This document shows positions 34,748 through 44,119 of a DNA stretch of 64,000 bases, piece by piece. The position numbers and the translations under genes were made by a program. The stretch comes from Jannaschia pohangensis. GTDB taxonomy: Bacteria > Pseudomonadota > Alphaproteobacteria > Rhodobacterales > Rhodobacteraceae. Position 1 is the first letter of the stretch; every line of letters starts with the position of its first letter. The DNA is taken from positions 992,001 through 1,056,000 of the forward strand of contig NZ_FORA01000001.1 in NCBI RefSeq assembly GCF_900113875.1. Reading direction: 5' to 3'. The notes beneath the pieces are model-generated. The model was not told the DNA's origin. It saw nothing but the letters and a program-made list of their open reading frames with translations, and ran no database searches.

Positions 34748-34954
34748 TCACCGCGTCTCTTCCTGCACCAATTGCCAGCCGAAGACCTGCAATTCTTCCC
34801 AAGGGGTCCCGGCCCGCGGCTCCGGCGCGCCCGCACGGGCGGCCTCCATCCCCTGCCAGACCGGCCAGACCAGGATCGCAGCCCCGACCAGCAGGGCCAC
34901 TGCACCATAGCGCGCCGCCTTCGTCGACAGGGCCAATGGATTGCGGGGCGTCAT
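34748..34954 (-). CDS. small membrane protein of the dcw cluster
   Basis: A 68-residue protein with one membrane helix ([20 protein letters not shown], about 16-35) and a polar tail rich in Glu. Genes of this kind sit just before murD in other Rhodobacterales. Its 3' end lies 31 bp before the murD start. The function is unknown. Confidence 0.7.
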   Translation of the reverse strand: MTPRNPLALSTKAARYGAVALLVGAAILVWPVWQGMEAARAGAPEPRAGTPWEELQVFGWQLVQEETR

Positions 34955-35055
34955 GATCCAAGCCGCACAAGTAAGGTTTCTGACACTAGGGCACGGGCGT
35001 GCCGGGGCGTATCGTGACCGGACTTTTCCATAATATCATTTGATTGGAGACCCTC

Positions 35056-35523
35056 ATGATTGCCGACTTTGCCAAACAGGCTGCGCGCGACATTCTCGCG
35101 TCCTATCCCGGAGCGGATGCCGCCCGCCAGAAGGAGATCATCGCCGCCTTCTGGGATCTGCAGTACATGGCGCGTTTCGGCGCGCCCGAGATCAAGCTGA
35201 CACCGAACCCGGACGGGCCGTTCCCGCCCTGGCCGATCCCGTTTCCCTGGCCACGCCCCTTCCCGCGTCCCTGGCCGCTGCCGTTCCCCTGGCCCCTTCC
35301 CTGGCCACAGCCCGGACCCGATCCGCTGCCTTATGACCGCGGATTTGCCGAAGACCTCGTCCTCGAGATGATCGACGTGAACCTGGGCGACCCCTCGCCG
35401 CAGCCAAGCCTCATGACCGCGCTCAAGGACATCAAGCCGCGCCGCGCCGCCGCCAAGGCCGCCCTGGCCCGGCACCTCGACGCCGCCAAGCAGCTGGAGC
35501 GGGCCATCGAGAAGATGGGCTGA
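35056..35523 (+). CDS. Pro/Trp-rich repeat protein inserted in the dcw cluster
   Basis: A 155-residue protein. Helical N-terminal (1-50) and C-terminal (about 95-155) parts flank a run of about 32 residues built almost only from Pro, Trp, Phe, Arg and Leu (about 55-86), with short units such as PWPIPFPWP and PRPWPLPFPWP. TTGGAGACCCTC precedes the ATG at 35056; a TTG start 12 bp upstream is possible. It lies on the opposite strand to mraY and murD and has its own terminator, so it is an independent unit. The repeat would form an extended polyproline-like rod. I know no characterised homologue. Confidence 0.72.
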   Translation: MIADFAKQAARDILASYPGADAARQKEIIAAFWDLQYMARFGAPEIKLTPNPDGPFPPWPIPFPWPRPFPRPWPLPFPWPLPWPQPGPDPLPYDRGFAEDLVLEMIDVNLGDPSPQPSLMTALKDIKPRRAAAKAALARHLDAAKQLERAIEKMG

Positions 35524-35539
35524 CCCCGACGGCACAGCA

Positions 35540-35574
35540 AAGGGGCGCTTCGGCACATTTGCCGAGGCGCCCTT
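35540..35574. terminator. terminator hairpin between the Pro/Trp gene and mraY
   Basis: AAGGGGCGCTTCGGC pairs with GCCGAGGCGCCCTT with one bulge and one G-T pair, around the loop ACATTT. It lies between two convergent genes and may serve both. Confidence 0.7.
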
Positions 35575-35600
35575 CCTCGTCACGGCTCGGGCCCGGGTCA

Positions 35601-36683
35601 TCACCGCACCTTCAACGTCGCCAGCCCGATCAGCGCGAGGATCAGCGCGATGATCCAGAAGCGGATCACGACCTGCGGTTCGGCCCATCCCTTCTTTTCG
35701 AAGTGGTGATGGATCGGGGCCATCAGGAAGACGCGCTTGCCCGTCGCCTTGAAGTAGAGGACCTGGATGATGACGCTCAGCGCCTCGACCACGAAGAGGC
35801 CGCCGATGATCGCCCAGACCAGTTCGTGCTTGGTGACGACGGCGATGGTGCCCAATGCGCCGCCCAGGGCCAGCGAGCCGGTGTCGCCCATGAAGACGGC
35901 CGCCGGGGGCGCGTTGTACCACAGAAAGCCAAGGCCCCCGCCGATCAACCCGGCGGCAAAGATGAGCAACTCTCCGGTGCCCGGCACGTAATGCACATCC
36001 AGGTAGTCGGTGAAATCGACCCGTCCCACGGCATAGGCGATGACACCCAGGGTGCCCGCCGCGATCATCACCGGCATGATGGCCAGCCCGTCCAGACCAT
36101 CGGTCAGGTTCACCGCATTGGCGGACCCCACGATCACCAGCATCACGAAGGGCAGGTAGAGCAGCCCCATGTTCCACAGCACGTCCTTGAACACCGGGAA
36201 GGCCATCTGGCTTTGAAGCTCCTCCGGGTGGGCCCAGACCGCGACCAGACCCGCGATCAGGGCAATGGCGAAGCCGAGGGCCAGACGCACGCGGCCCGGC
36301 ACGCCCTTGGTGTTGCCCGCGCTGACCTTGGCGTAGTCGTCCACGAACCCGATGGCCCCGAAGCTGATCGTGACGCCCAGAACCAGCCAGACATAGGGAT
36401 TGTCGAGCCGTCCAAAGAGCAGGGTCGCGACCGTGACGGCCCCCAGGATCAGGACCCCGCCCATGGTGGGCGTGCCCGCCTTGGCGAAATGCGTCGCTGG
36501 ACCGTCTTCGCGGATCGGCTGGCCCTTGCCCTGACGACGGCGAAGCAGGTTGATGAGAGGTCGCCCGAAGATGAACCCGAAGATCAGCGCGGTGAAGAAC
36601 GCCCCGCCCGCGCGCACGGTGATATAGCTGAACAGGTTGAAGACGTCGCCGCCATCCGAGAATTTGGTAAGCCAATACAGCAT
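35601..36683 (-). CDS. mraY: phospho-N-acetylmuramoyl-pentapeptide-transferase MraY
   Basis: A 360-residue membrane enzyme that moves phospho-MurNAc-pentapeptide to undecaprenyl phosphate, making lipid I. About ten membrane helices are visible. Catalytic signatures are [22 protein letters not shown] and [13 protein letters not shown]. It follows murF by 8 bp on the minus strand. Confidence 0.97.
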   Translation of the reverse strand: MLYWLTKFSDGGDVFNLFSYITVRAGGAFFTALIFGFIFGRPLINLLRRRQGKGQPIREDGPATHFAKAGTPTMGGVLILGAVTVATLLFGRLDNPYVWLVLGVTISFGAIGFVDDYAKVSAGNTKGVPGRVRLALGFAIALIAGLVAVWAHPEELQSQMAFPVFKDVLWNMGLLYLPFVMLVIVGSANAVNLTDGLDGLAIMPVMIAAGTLGVIAYAVGRVDFTDYLDVHYVPGTGELLIFAAGLIGGGLGFLWYNAPPAAVFMGDTGSLALGGALGTIAVVTKHELVWAIIGGLFVVEALSVIIQVLYFKATGKRVFLMAPIHHHFEKKGWAEPQVVIRFWIIALILALIGLATLKVR

Positions 36684-36691
36684 CTTCGTTC

Positions 36692-38080
36692 CTATTCCTT
36701 CGGCCCGGTTTCGCCGAGCGCCTTGAGGCCGTCCACCAGCCGGGCCATTTTCATCGAGAGGGAGCCTTTGACCAGAACCGCGTCACCGGGCCGGATCATG
36801 TCGCGTAGATGCGCCGACATGGCCTCGCTGTCGTCCGTGTGTTCTCCGCGCCGGTCGGCGGGCAACGCGTCGTGCAGCGACGCCATGAGGGGGCCAACCG
36901 TATGGACCAGGTGGATGTCTGCCATGGCCGGATGCGCCGCAAGGCCCGCGTGCAGGTCGGGGCCGGTCGGTCCCAGTTCCTTCATGTCGCCCAGGATCGC
37001 GATGCGGCGCCCCTTGCCGGGCACCTCGGTCGCCGCCAGCAGGGCCAGCGCCGCGCCGACCGAAGAAGGGTTCGCATTATAGGCATCGTCGATCAGGTCG
37101 ACCGGCGGCCCATCGGGATGCAACCGGACCCGGTGCCGCGCCCCGCGCCCGTCGGGCGGTGTCCAGTCGGCAAGCGACAGGGCCGCACGGGCGACATCGC
37201 CGCCCAGGGCATGGGTCGCGGCCAGAACCGCCAGCGCGTTCATCGCGAAATGCACCCCCGGCGCGCCGATGCGGAACAGGACCGGGCCCATCGGCGTCGT
37301 CGCAGCACAGGTCGTGCTGTCGCCCCCGGCCCGCACCTCGGTCAGATGCCAGTCGGCGCCTTCGGTCTGTCCGAATGACGTGGTGCCATGGGTCGCCAGA
37401 ATGTCCGACACGTCGAGGTCGGCGTTCCAGATCGCCGCCCCGCCCGACTCTAGCCCCCTGAAGATCGACGCCTTTTCGCGGGCGATCCCCGGCACGCCGT
37501 CGTCGAAGGCCTCCAGATGCACGGGGCCGACGTTCGTCACCATGGCCACATGGGGTCGGGCCATGGCCGCAAGAGGGGCGATTTCGCCGGGATGGTTCAT
37601 CCCGATCTCGATCACCGCGAAATCCGCGTCCGGCGGTATCGCGGCCAGCGTCAGCGGCACGCCCCAGTGGTTGTTATAGGATTTGATCGCCGCATGGGTC
37701 TTGCCCTGTGCCGACAGGACGTGACGCAGCATTTCCTTGGTGGAGGTCTTGCCGACGCTGCCGGTCACCCCGACGACGCGCGCGCGCGTCCGCGCCCGAC
37801 CGGCGCGGCCCAAGGCCTCGAGCGCGGTCTGCACGTCGTCGACCAGCAACAGGGCGCGCCCGTCGCACCCGTCGGGTATGCGGCTGACCAGTGCGGCTCC
37901 TGCCCCGGCGTCCAGTGCCGCGGCGACGAAGTCATGCCCGTCGCGCGCGGCCTTCAGGGCGACGAACATCTGCCCCGGAACGATCCCGCGGCTGTCGATG
38001 CCGAAGCCGGTCACCGACCAGTCGCCGATGGCCCGCCCGCCCGTCGCGGCGGCAGCGTCGGAGGCGGTCCAGAGCGTCAT
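36692..38080 (-). CDS. murF: UDP-MurNAc-tripeptide--D-alanyl-D-alanine ligase MurF
   Basis: A 462-residue Mur ligase that completes the pentapeptide precursor. The ATP loop is [17 protein letters not shown] (about residue 105), with [11 protein letters not shown] and [14 protein letters not shown] typical of MurF. It overlaps the murE stop by 4 bp. Confidence 0.97.
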   Translation of the reverse strand: MTLWTASDAAAATGGRAIGDWSVTGFGIDSRGIVPGQMFVALKAARDGHDFVAAALDAGAGAALVSRIPDGCDGRALLLVDDVQTALEALGRAGRARTRARVVGVTGSVGKTSTKEMLRHVLSAQGKTHAAIKSYNNHWGVPLTLAAIPPDADFAVIEIGMNHPGEIAPLAAMARPHVAMVTNVGPVHLEAFDDGVPGIAREKASIFRGLESGGAAIWNADLDVSDILATHGTTSFGQTEGADWHLTEVRAGGDSTTCAATTPMGPVLFRIGAPGVHFAMNALAVLAATHALGGDVARAALSLADWTPPDGRGARHRVRLHPDGPPVDLIDDAYNANPSSVGAALALLAATEVPGKGRRIAILGDMKELGPTGPDLHAGLAAHPAMADIHLVHTVGPLMASLHDALPADRRGEHTDDSEAMSAHLRDMIRPGDAVLVKGSLSMKMARLVDGLKALGETGPKE

Positions 38081-39543
38081 GCCTCGCGACCCTCGAGCGC
38101 GGCCACCGACATCGACGCCTGTTCCACATCGTCGAAGGGCAGGACCATGTCGCCGACCGTCTGCCCGCTCTCATGTCCCTTACCCATCACCAGCAGGGCA
38201 TCGCCAGCCTCGAGGAGGCTTGCCCCGCGCAGGATCGCCTCGGCCCGGTCACCGACTTCCATCGCGGCTGGCGCGCCCTCGAGCACGGCGGCGCGGATCG
38301 TTGCGGGCACTTCGGAGCGGGGGTTGTCGTCGGTCACGATCACCACGTCCGCATGAGCGGCGGCGGCCTGCCCCATCAGGGGGCGCTTGCCCCGGTCACG
38401 GTCGCCGCCGGCGCCGATCAGCGCGATGATCCGGCCCATGACATGGGGGCGCAGCGCCTGAATGGCGGTGGCGATGGCATCAGGGGTATGGGCGTAGTCG
38501 ACGAAGACCGACGCACCGTTGTCGCGCGTCGCGGCCAACTCCATCCGCCCGCGCACGCCCACCAGTTTGGGAAGGGCGGCAAAGACCGCCTCGGGCTCTT
38601 CGCCCCCGCCGATGACCAGACCCGCCGCCAAAAGGGCATTGGCCGCCTGAAAGCCGCCGATAAGCCCGAGGCGCACCGATGTGGCACGGCCCTGCCATTG
38701 AAACAGCACCTCCTGGCCCGTGGCATCGAAGCGTTGCCCGGTCAGGCGCAGTCGCGCGGCGACGTTGCGGCCCACGCCGATGACCTCCTGCCCCCGCGCT
38801 TCGCAGGCGGCCGCAAGCTCCGGCCCCGCGGGGTCGTCGAGGTTGATGACCGCCACGCCGTCGCCGGGCAGCAGCCGGTCGAAAAGACCTGCCTTCGCCG
38901 CGAGATAGGCCTCCATCGTGCCGTGGTAGTCGAGGTGATCCTGGGTCAGGTTCGTGAACCCCGCCGCCGACAGGCGCACCGCCTCCAGTCGCCGCTGATC
39001 CAGACCGTGGCTCGACGCTTCCATGGCGGCATGGGTCACGCCGAAAGCCGCCATTTCGGCCAGCAATTGGTGCAGGGTGATCGGCTCGGGCGTGGTGTGG
39101 GCAGAGGGCGCGTGGAAGGCCCCCTCGACCCCCGTGGTCCCGATGTTGGCCGCCGTCAGGCCAAGCGCATCCCAAAGCTGGCGGGCAAAGCTGGCCACGC
39201 TGGTCTTGCCGTTGGTGCCGGTCACCGCGACCATCGTTTCGGGCTGGCTTCCGGCAAAGAGGGCGGCGGCAAAGGCAAGGGCCGCACGCGGGTCTTCGGT
39301 CACGACCGAGGGCGCCCCTTCGGGCAAAAGCGCCGCGCCCGCCGGATCGGTCAGCACGACCACGGCCCCGCGCGACAGGGCATCGCCCGCGAACCGCGCG
39401 CCATGGGTGGTAGCGCCGGGCAGCGCCGCAAACAGATCGCCGGGCCGCACCTTGCGGTTGTCGACGGCAAGGCCGCTGACCGACAGCCCCGCCGGCACCT
39501 GCGTCAGGCCCGTCAAACCCAGTTCCGAAAGTGTCTTCTGCAT
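38077..39543 (-). CDS. murE: UDP-MurNAc-L-Ala-D-Glu:meso-diaminopimelate ligase MurE
   Basis: A 488-residue Mur ligase adding the third peptide residue. The ATP loop is VAVTGTNGKTSVASF (about residue 108). VTDDNPRSE contains the DNPR motif that selects meso-diaminopimelate, so the wall is of the usual Gram-negative type. The gene starts 61 bp after ftsI. Confidence 0.97.
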   Translation of the reverse strand: MQKTLSELGLTGLTQVPAGLSVSGLAVDNRKVRPGDLFAALPGATTHGARFAGDALSRGAVVVLTDPAGAALLPEGAPSVVTEDPRAALAFAAALFAGSQPETMVAVTGTNGKTSVASFARQLWDALGLTAANIGTTGVEGAFHAPSAHTTPEPITLHQLLAEMAAFGVTHAAMEASSHGLDQRRLEAVRLSAAGFTNLTQDHLDYHGTMEAYLAAKAGLFDRLLPGDGVAVINLDDPAGPELAAACEARGQEVIGVGRNVAARLRLTGQRFDATGQEVLFQWQGRATSVRLGLIGGFQAANALLAAGLVIGGGEEPEAVFAALPKLVGVRGRMELAATRDNGASVFVDYAHTPDAIATAIQALRPHVMGRIIALIGAGGDRDRGKRPLMGQAAAAHADVVIVTDDNPRSEVPATIRAAVLEGAPAAMEVGDRAEAILRGASLLEAGDALLVMGKGHESGQTVGDMVLPFDDVEQASMSVAALEGREA

Positions 39544-39604
39544 CGTGCCTACCCCCGACGCCCTTGCCCTAGCGCGGGCGGCCCGCGCCGTCCATCGGGC
39601 GCGA

Positions 39605-41422
39605 TCACGGCCGCGCGTTGGCCTGTGTCAGATATGCACCGAAGGTATCGACCTCGGCCCGGAAATCCGGGCGCATCCCCAAAAGCGGCGCAGCCCTGCG
39701 CACGATTTCGGCGGCAATCGGCACAGCTGTCCAGCCGGCGGTGCGGCGATCTTCCCCGGCGGCCTCGACCTGCGGTTCGTCCAGGGTGACGATGATCACG
39801 TAACGCGGGTCCTGCGAGGGAAACACGCCAGAGAAGGTGGTGATGGTCTTGTCATCGAAATAGCCGCCCGTGGGCGACGGCTTGTCCGCCGTGCCGGTCT
39901 TGCCGCCCAGTTGATAGCCTTCGACTTCGGCCAGCGACGCGGTGCCGCGCGTGACGACCTGGCGCAGCATGTGGCGGGCTTCGGCAGAGACGCGCGCACT
40001 GACGACGCGCGGGCCGGGCGGGGTGCCCCCCTGACGCGCCAGAAGGGTCGGCGTGACGCGGGTGCCCCCGTTCAGAAGCGACGCATAGGCCGTCGCCAGA
40101 TGCAGCGGCGAGGCCGACAATCCGTGGCCATAGCTGATCGTCATGGTGGAGATTTCGGTCCAGCGGGCCGGGACGATGGGGCGTGCGCCCGGCGCTTCGG
40201 TCAACTCGACCGGCGTCGGCTCGAAGAAGCCGAGCGAGCCCAGGAAGGCCTTCTGCCGCGCGCCGCCGATCTCGATCGCCATGCGCGCCGTGCCCACGTT
40301 GGACGATTTCACGATCACATCTGTCACCGACAGGCGCGGCCCGTAGTTGTGGAAGTCGCGGATCCGGTGCCGCCCGAAGCGCAGCGGCCCCTGGGTGTCG
40401 ATCATCGTTCCGGCGTTGGTCAGGCCGAGGTCGAGGCTCTGCGCCACCGTGAAAATCTTGAAGGTCGAGCCAAGCTCATAGACCCCCTGCACCGCCCGGT
40501 TGAACAGCGGGCTATCCGCCTGATCGCCGGACACGGCCACGCGGGGCCGGTCGTTCGGGTCGAAATCGGGCAAGGACGCCATCGATACGATTTCGCCGGT
40601 GTGGACATCCATCAGGATCGCGGCGGCCCCCTTGGCCCCCATCAACCGCATGCCGGAGTCGAGCACACGTTCAACCGTGGTCTGCACCGACAGGTCGAGC
40701 GACAGGCGCAGCGGCGCGCCTTCGTGAACCGGGTCCGAGAGGAAGTCGTTGAACACCGCCTCGATGCCCGCGATGCCCTTGATCTCGGCGGCGCGAACGT
40801 CCTGCGCGCCGTATTGCGCCCCGCCCAGGACATGCGCCCCGATGGGCCCGTTGGGATAGACCCGCATCTCGCGCTGACCGAACAGCAGACCGGGTTCACC
40901 CAGATCGAAAACCGCCTGCTGCTGCTCGGGAGAGATATTTCCCTTGAGCCAGAAGAACTTGGAGCCAGATTTGAAGCGGCGCTTCCAGGTTTCGGCCTCC
41001 ATGTCCGGAAAGATCCGGGCCAGCCCTTCGGCGGCGGCATCGGAATCGACCATCAGGTGCGGCTGCGCATAGAGCGCGGTCGCCATGACGTTGGTCGCCA
41101 GTACGCGACCTTCGCGGTCGGTGATGTCGGCGCGGGCCGATACGATACTGGCCCCCGACAGGCCGCCGGTCACCGGCTCCCGCGCCTCAGAGGCCGAAAT
41201 CGCGCCCATCTTCACGCCGACCAGAGCGAACCCGAAGACGAAACAGGCCGCCGTGACCTTGAGCCGCCGTTCGGCCCGCAGGCGCACCTTTTCGGGATTC
41301 TCGCGCGGCATGACCATCACCGGCGCCTGCACGGGCGGACGGGGCTCCGTCGAGCGGACCGGAACGAAAGGATCGGTCGGCACGGTTTTGCGGCGGCGCG
41401 GAGACCGGAGCCAGGCCATCAT
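39605..41422 (-). CDS. ftsI: septal peptidoglycan transpeptidase FtsI (PBP3)
   Basis: A 605-residue class B penicillin-binding protein. A short cytoplasmic N-terminus leads to a membrane helix (VTAACFVFGFALVGVKMG). The active-site motifs are SxxK in ELGSTFKIF, SxN in VKSSNVGTA and KTG in LGGKTGTADKP. It cross-links septal wall at division. The start overlaps the ftsL stop by 4 bp (ATGA). Confidence 0.96.
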   Translation of the reverse strand: MMAWLRSPRRRKTVPTDPFVPVRSTEPRPPVQAPVMVMPRENPEKVRLRAERRLKVTAACFVFGFALVGVKMGAISASEAREPVTGGLSGASIVSARADITDREGRVLATNVMATALYAQPHLMVDSDAAAEGLARIFPDMEAETWKRRFKSGSKFFWLKGNISPEQQQAVFDLGEPGLLFGQREMRVYPNGPIGAHVLGGAQYGAQDVRAAEIKGIAGIEAVFNDFLSDPVHEGAPLRLSLDLSVQTTVERVLDSGMRLMGAKGAAAILMDVHTGEIVSMASLPDFDPNDRPRVAVSGDQADSPLFNRAVQGVYELGSTFKIFTVAQSLDLGLTNAGTMIDTQGPLRFGRHRIRDFHNYGPRLSVTDVIVKSSNVGTARMAIEIGGARQKAFLGSLGFFEPTPVELTEAPGARPIVPARWTEISTMTISYGHGLSASPLHLATAYASLLNGGTRVTPTLLARQGGTPPGPRVVSARVSAEARHMLRQVVTRGTASLAEVEGYQLGGKTGTADKPSPTGGYFDDKTITTFSGVFPSQDPRYVIIVTLDEPQVEAAGEDRRTAGWTAVPIAAEIVRRAAPLLGMRPDFRAEVDTFGAYLTQANARP

Positions 41423-41865
41423 GGCAATTGCTCCCCGTCGTCGGCCAAGGTGGGCGGGGCGATCATGCGCGGCTCGGCATCGGCGCCGAAGACGTGGTTC
41501 ATGACGACAATGCCGTCGATTTCCTGCTCCAGCACCTCGGCATTCACCCGGGGCCGGATCGGCAGGACGATCTGCGGCGGCGGATAGGCGACCTGATCGG
41601 CCAGCGCGAAATGGTCGGGGGCCAAGGGCATCAGGCCCAGACGCTCGAAATTCATCTCGGCCAGCGCGTGCAGGCGGTCGGGGCGGTTGAGATAGGCCCA
41701 TTCCGCGCGCAACATCGACAGCTCCTGATGGCGCGCGCCGATTTCGCGCTCAAGCTGCGCGACCTCGCGTTCGGTCGCGCGCGTCTCATAGCCCTCGCCG
41801 TAGGCCCAGAAGGCCAGGCCGACCACGGCCGCGATGCAGAGGGCATAGACGAGACTGCGCATCAT
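41419..41865 (-). CDS. ftsL: cell division protein FtsL
   Basis: A 148-residue bitopic protein: a membrane helix at the start ([19 protein letters not shown]) and a periplasmic coiled coil ([20 protein letters not shown]), then a Pro-rich tail longer than in E. coli FtsL (121 residues). Position between rsmH and ftsI confirms the identity. It overlaps both neighbours by 4 bp. Confidence 0.9.
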   Translation of the reverse strand: MMRSLVYALCIAAVVGLAFWAYGEGYETRATEREVAQLEREIGARHQELSMLRAEWAYLNRPDRLHALAEMNFERLGLMPLAPDHFALADQVAYPPPQIVLPIRPRVNAEVLEQEIDGIVVMNHVFGADAEPRMIAPPTLADDGEQLP

Positions 41866-42863
41866 CGTTTCCCCAGGTTGACGGCCTCGGGGAGGCCAAG
41901 GGCGCGACGGTCGACCCGACCCGCAGGCGCGTCGGTGCGTTGTGCCAGCCGAAGACGCGCGGACCGGGCCCTCGGGTTCTGCGCCACCTCTTCGTCGGTC
42001 GGAGAGATCGCCTTGTGCTTGACGGTAAAGGCCGGCTCGCGATCTTCGCGGGCAGGCGCATGGCGACTGCCGCCGCCGCCTGTGTCGGAGCGGTCGGCCA
42101 GGAAGCGCTTGACGGCCCGGTCCTCGACCGAATGGAAACTGACCACGGCCAGCCAGCCGCCCGGCTGCAACGCCCGCTCGGCGGCTTGCAGACCCTCGGC
42201 CAGCTCCCCGAATTCGTCGTTCACCGCGATGCGGATGGCCTGAAAACTGCGCGTGGCCGGGTGGCTTTGCCCGGGACGCTGACGCGGCAGGTTGGCCGAA
42301 ACCGTTTCGGCCAGGTCCAGCGTCGTCTCGAACGGGGCCTCGTCGCGCCGCGCCACGATGGATTTGGCGATCCGGCGCGAGGCGCGCTCTTCGCCGTAAC
42401 GATAGAGGATGTCGGCCAGCGTGCCTTCGGGAAGTTCGTTCACCAGGTCGGCCGCCGTCGGCCCTTCGTCCCCCATGCGCATATCAAGCGGCCCGTCGCG
42501 CATGAACGAAAAGCCCCGGTCGGCGCGGTCCAGCTGCATCGAACTGACCCCGAGGTCGAGCACGATGCCATCCAGGTCGACGCCAAGCTCCGCTGCCGCC
42601 TCATCCATCTTGGAGAACACGTTCTTTACCAAAGTCACTCGCCCGTCTGCCCAGTCTTGCGCCATTTGGTGAGCCAAGGGATCGCGGTCCAGACCGATTA
42701 CCCGGTCCGCGCCCGCCTCCAGCAGCCCCCGGGTGTATCCCCCGGCGCCCATGGTGCCATCCAACCACACGCCCCTGACGGGGGCCAGATTTTCGAGAAT
42801 CGCGCCAAGAAGAACGGGAACGTGTGGCGCGGAAGACTCAGATTTCGCCGGACGTTTGGCCAT
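41862..42863 (-). CDS. rsmH: 16S rRNA (cytosine1402-N4)-methyltransferase RsmH
   Basis: A 333-residue SAM-dependent enzyme. [15 protein letters not shown] opens the protein, the SAM loop is [16 protein letters not shown] (about 35-50), and [16 protein letters not shown] and [13 protein letters not shown] are family signatures. It methylates C1402 in the ribosomal P site. The start is 9 bp after mraZ. Confidence 0.96.
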   Translation of the reverse strand: MAKRPAKSESSAPHVPVLLGAILENLAPVRGVWLDGTMGAGGYTRGLLEAGADRVIGLDRDPLAHQMAQDWADGRVTLVKNVFSKMDEAAAELGVDLDGIVLDLGVSSMQLDRADRGFSFMRDGPLDMRMGDEGPTAADLVNELPEGTLADILYRYGEERASRRIAKSIVARRDEAPFETTLDLAETVSANLPRQRPGQSHPATRSFQAIRIAVNDEFGELAEGLQAAERALQPGGWLAVVSFHSVEDRAVKRFLADRSDTGGGGSRHAPAREDREPAFTVKHKAISPTDEEVAQNPRARSARLRLAQRTDAPAGRVDRRALGLPEAVNLGKR

Positions 42864-42872
42864 GACCCACCT

Positions 42873-43379
42873 TCATTCCGCCGCTCGGCGCTTGCGCGGC
42901 AGAAGGCTTGTGACGGGCGTGCCCTCGGGCAGATCGGACAGGACGGCGCGCAGACGGCTTGTCGCCGTGACGGGCGCCTCGGGCGAATGCACGCGGAACG
43001 TCTTGCCCTTGCCCGCAAAGACCAACGTATCGGTGACGCCGATCTGGGCGCGCAGTGCCGCATTGAGAAGCAGGCGACCGGAATCATCGACCGAGATGGT
43101 TTCGGCGAAGGTATAGAAGTAATCCTCCAGCGCCTCGCGCTGCGGATCGCCCTCGTCCATGTCCTCGATCATCTCGCCCATCTCGGCCACGCCATCCATC
43201 GTGTAGCACGTGAAGAAGGGCACGCGGTCATCGCCGAAGCACAGCGTGACGCGGGGGTTTGTGCCGGGTTCGCGGTCGGGATCGCAGGCGTCGAGCACGC
43301 GACGAAAATCGGCCGGGATCGAGACCCTGCCCTTCGCGTCCACCTTGTGGGTGCCGGTGCCCCGGAAGCGTTGCTCCAA
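42873..43379 (-). CDS. mraZ: transcriptional regulator MraZ
   Basis: A 168-residue protein with two AbrB-like MraZ domains, the first with KVDAKGRVSIPADFR and the second with VDDSGRLLLNAALR. MraZ binds repeated TGGGN boxes upstream of its own operon. The start is TTG at 43379, which gives the usual MraZ N-terminus (EQRFRGTGTHKVD); no in-frame ATG lies close upstream. It is the first gene of the dcw run, and a box array lies 336 bp upstream. Confidence 0.93.
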   Translation of the reverse strand: MEQRFRGTGTHKVDAKGRVSIPADFRRVLDACDPDREPGTNPRVTLCFGDDRVPFFTCYTMDGVAEMGEMIEDMDEGDPQREALEDYFYTFAETISVDDSGRLLLNAALRAQIGVTDTLVFAGKGKTFRVHSPEAPVTATSRLRAVLSDLPEGTPVTSLLPRKRRAAE

Positions 43380-43443
43380 CCCGCCTGTCCTAAATACCTG
43401 GGCGATTTCAACCGCCAGTTGTGTTATCCCCTGAAACTGAAGC

Positions 43444-43700
43444 GGGCGGATCGGGTGTCTGCCAAAACCCGATCCGCCCTATGTTCCCCGTGCCGGACCC
43501 AATGGAGGGCCTGGTCAGGGCGTCGTCGGCGCGCTGTCACCTGGGGGGATGTCTGCTCACGGCGCGCGTCGGATCTTTCGTAGTCCAGAGACTATCTTTG
43601 GGGGGTTGCCTGTTTTTGACCTGCCTCGTTTTGGTTTTTAGGGGTCTGAGATCTTCGTCTCTTTCCTCCCCGTGCTCTGTGGAAGCTTGATGCCATGCGG
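43444..43700 (-). ncRNA. candidate UpsM-like sRNA / mraZ 5' leader
   Basis: The mraZ leader between the MraZ boxes and the gene is about 335 bases. It contains a perfect 13-bp hairpin (43444-43479, arms GGGCGGATCGGGT and ACCCGATCCGCCC, loop of 10). In Rhodobacter sphaeroides the 5' leader of mraZ produces the abundant sRNA UpsM by partial termination at a hairpin. Position and hairpin fit; the 5' end given is approximate, and the tail after the stem is only weakly U-rich. Confidence 0.5.
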
Positions 43701-43714
43701 GCTTCTGCCTGTCA

Positions 43715-43739
43715 CCCCACTTTTTCCCACCTCATGCCA
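43715..43739 (-). promoter_or_regulatory. MraZ box (three repeats, 10-bp period)
   Basis: Read on the minus strand, TGGCA, TGGGA and TGGGG occur with exactly five bases between each (units at 43735-43739, 43725-43729 and 43715-43719). This is the TGGGN-N5 array bound by MraZ in E. coli. It lies upstream of mraZ in the right orientation. Confidence 0.8.
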
Positions 43740-43745
43740 CTTTTA

Positions 43746-43766
43746 TTATCCACACCCTGTGGGTAA
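43746..43766. promoter_or_regulatory. inverted pair of DnaA-box-like sites
   Basis: TTATCCACA, a perfect consensus DnaA box, is followed after CCC by TGTGGGTAA, whose complement TTACCCACA differs at one position. A weaker AAATCCACA occurs at 43784-43792. They lie 7 bp upstream of the MraZ box. Confidence 0.5.
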
Positions 43767-44119
43767 AAGCTGCAACTTGACCGAAATCCACAACATATTG
43801 TGTTTCAGAATTGATACAGAGGAAGGTCTTGTTGCCCTTCAAGTGGCCGAAAAACGGCCTGACTTCGGCGGAGCGTTGCCAAATCTACACAAAGTGAGCG
43901 CCCATCCTCTCATGGAAAAAATGGGCATTTACAGACAACCCCAGAATGGCGCAGGCATCCATTCACGTCTCATTTCATTGATTTCAAGGTGTTAACGGGA
44001 AATTAATACTTTTGCCGAATCGTAAGGTCCGAGTCGGCCGAATGTCACCGATTTCGAATCCGATTCGAGTCGGACGTTTGGGGCATGAAGTGGGATGGAT
44101 GCCCCGCTCTACGTTGAGC
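43767..44119. other. AT-rich gene-free region upstream of mraZ and downstream of apbC
   Basis: No gene is supported. The composition is clearly more AT-rich than the neighbours and includes CACAACATATTGTG (a palindrome with 5-bp arms) near 43789 and GTTAACGGGAAATTAATA near 43992. The stretch probably holds distal promoter elements for the dcw operon. Confidence 0.5.

Noticed and set aside
37891-39789. 632-codon open frame on the plus strand
   Set aside because: It is the antisense of murE and its neighbours; the real gene on the other strand has all Mur ligase motifs.
43672-43995. 107-codon open frame upstream of mraZ
   Set aside because: It covers the MraZ box and DnaA-like sites, has no ribosome site and no recognisable features.
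43740-44119. replication origin
   Set aside because: One perfect and one near DnaA box and AT-rich DNA are present, but no further clear boxes, no dnaA, parAB or gidA nearby. A regulatory role upstream of mraZ is more likely.
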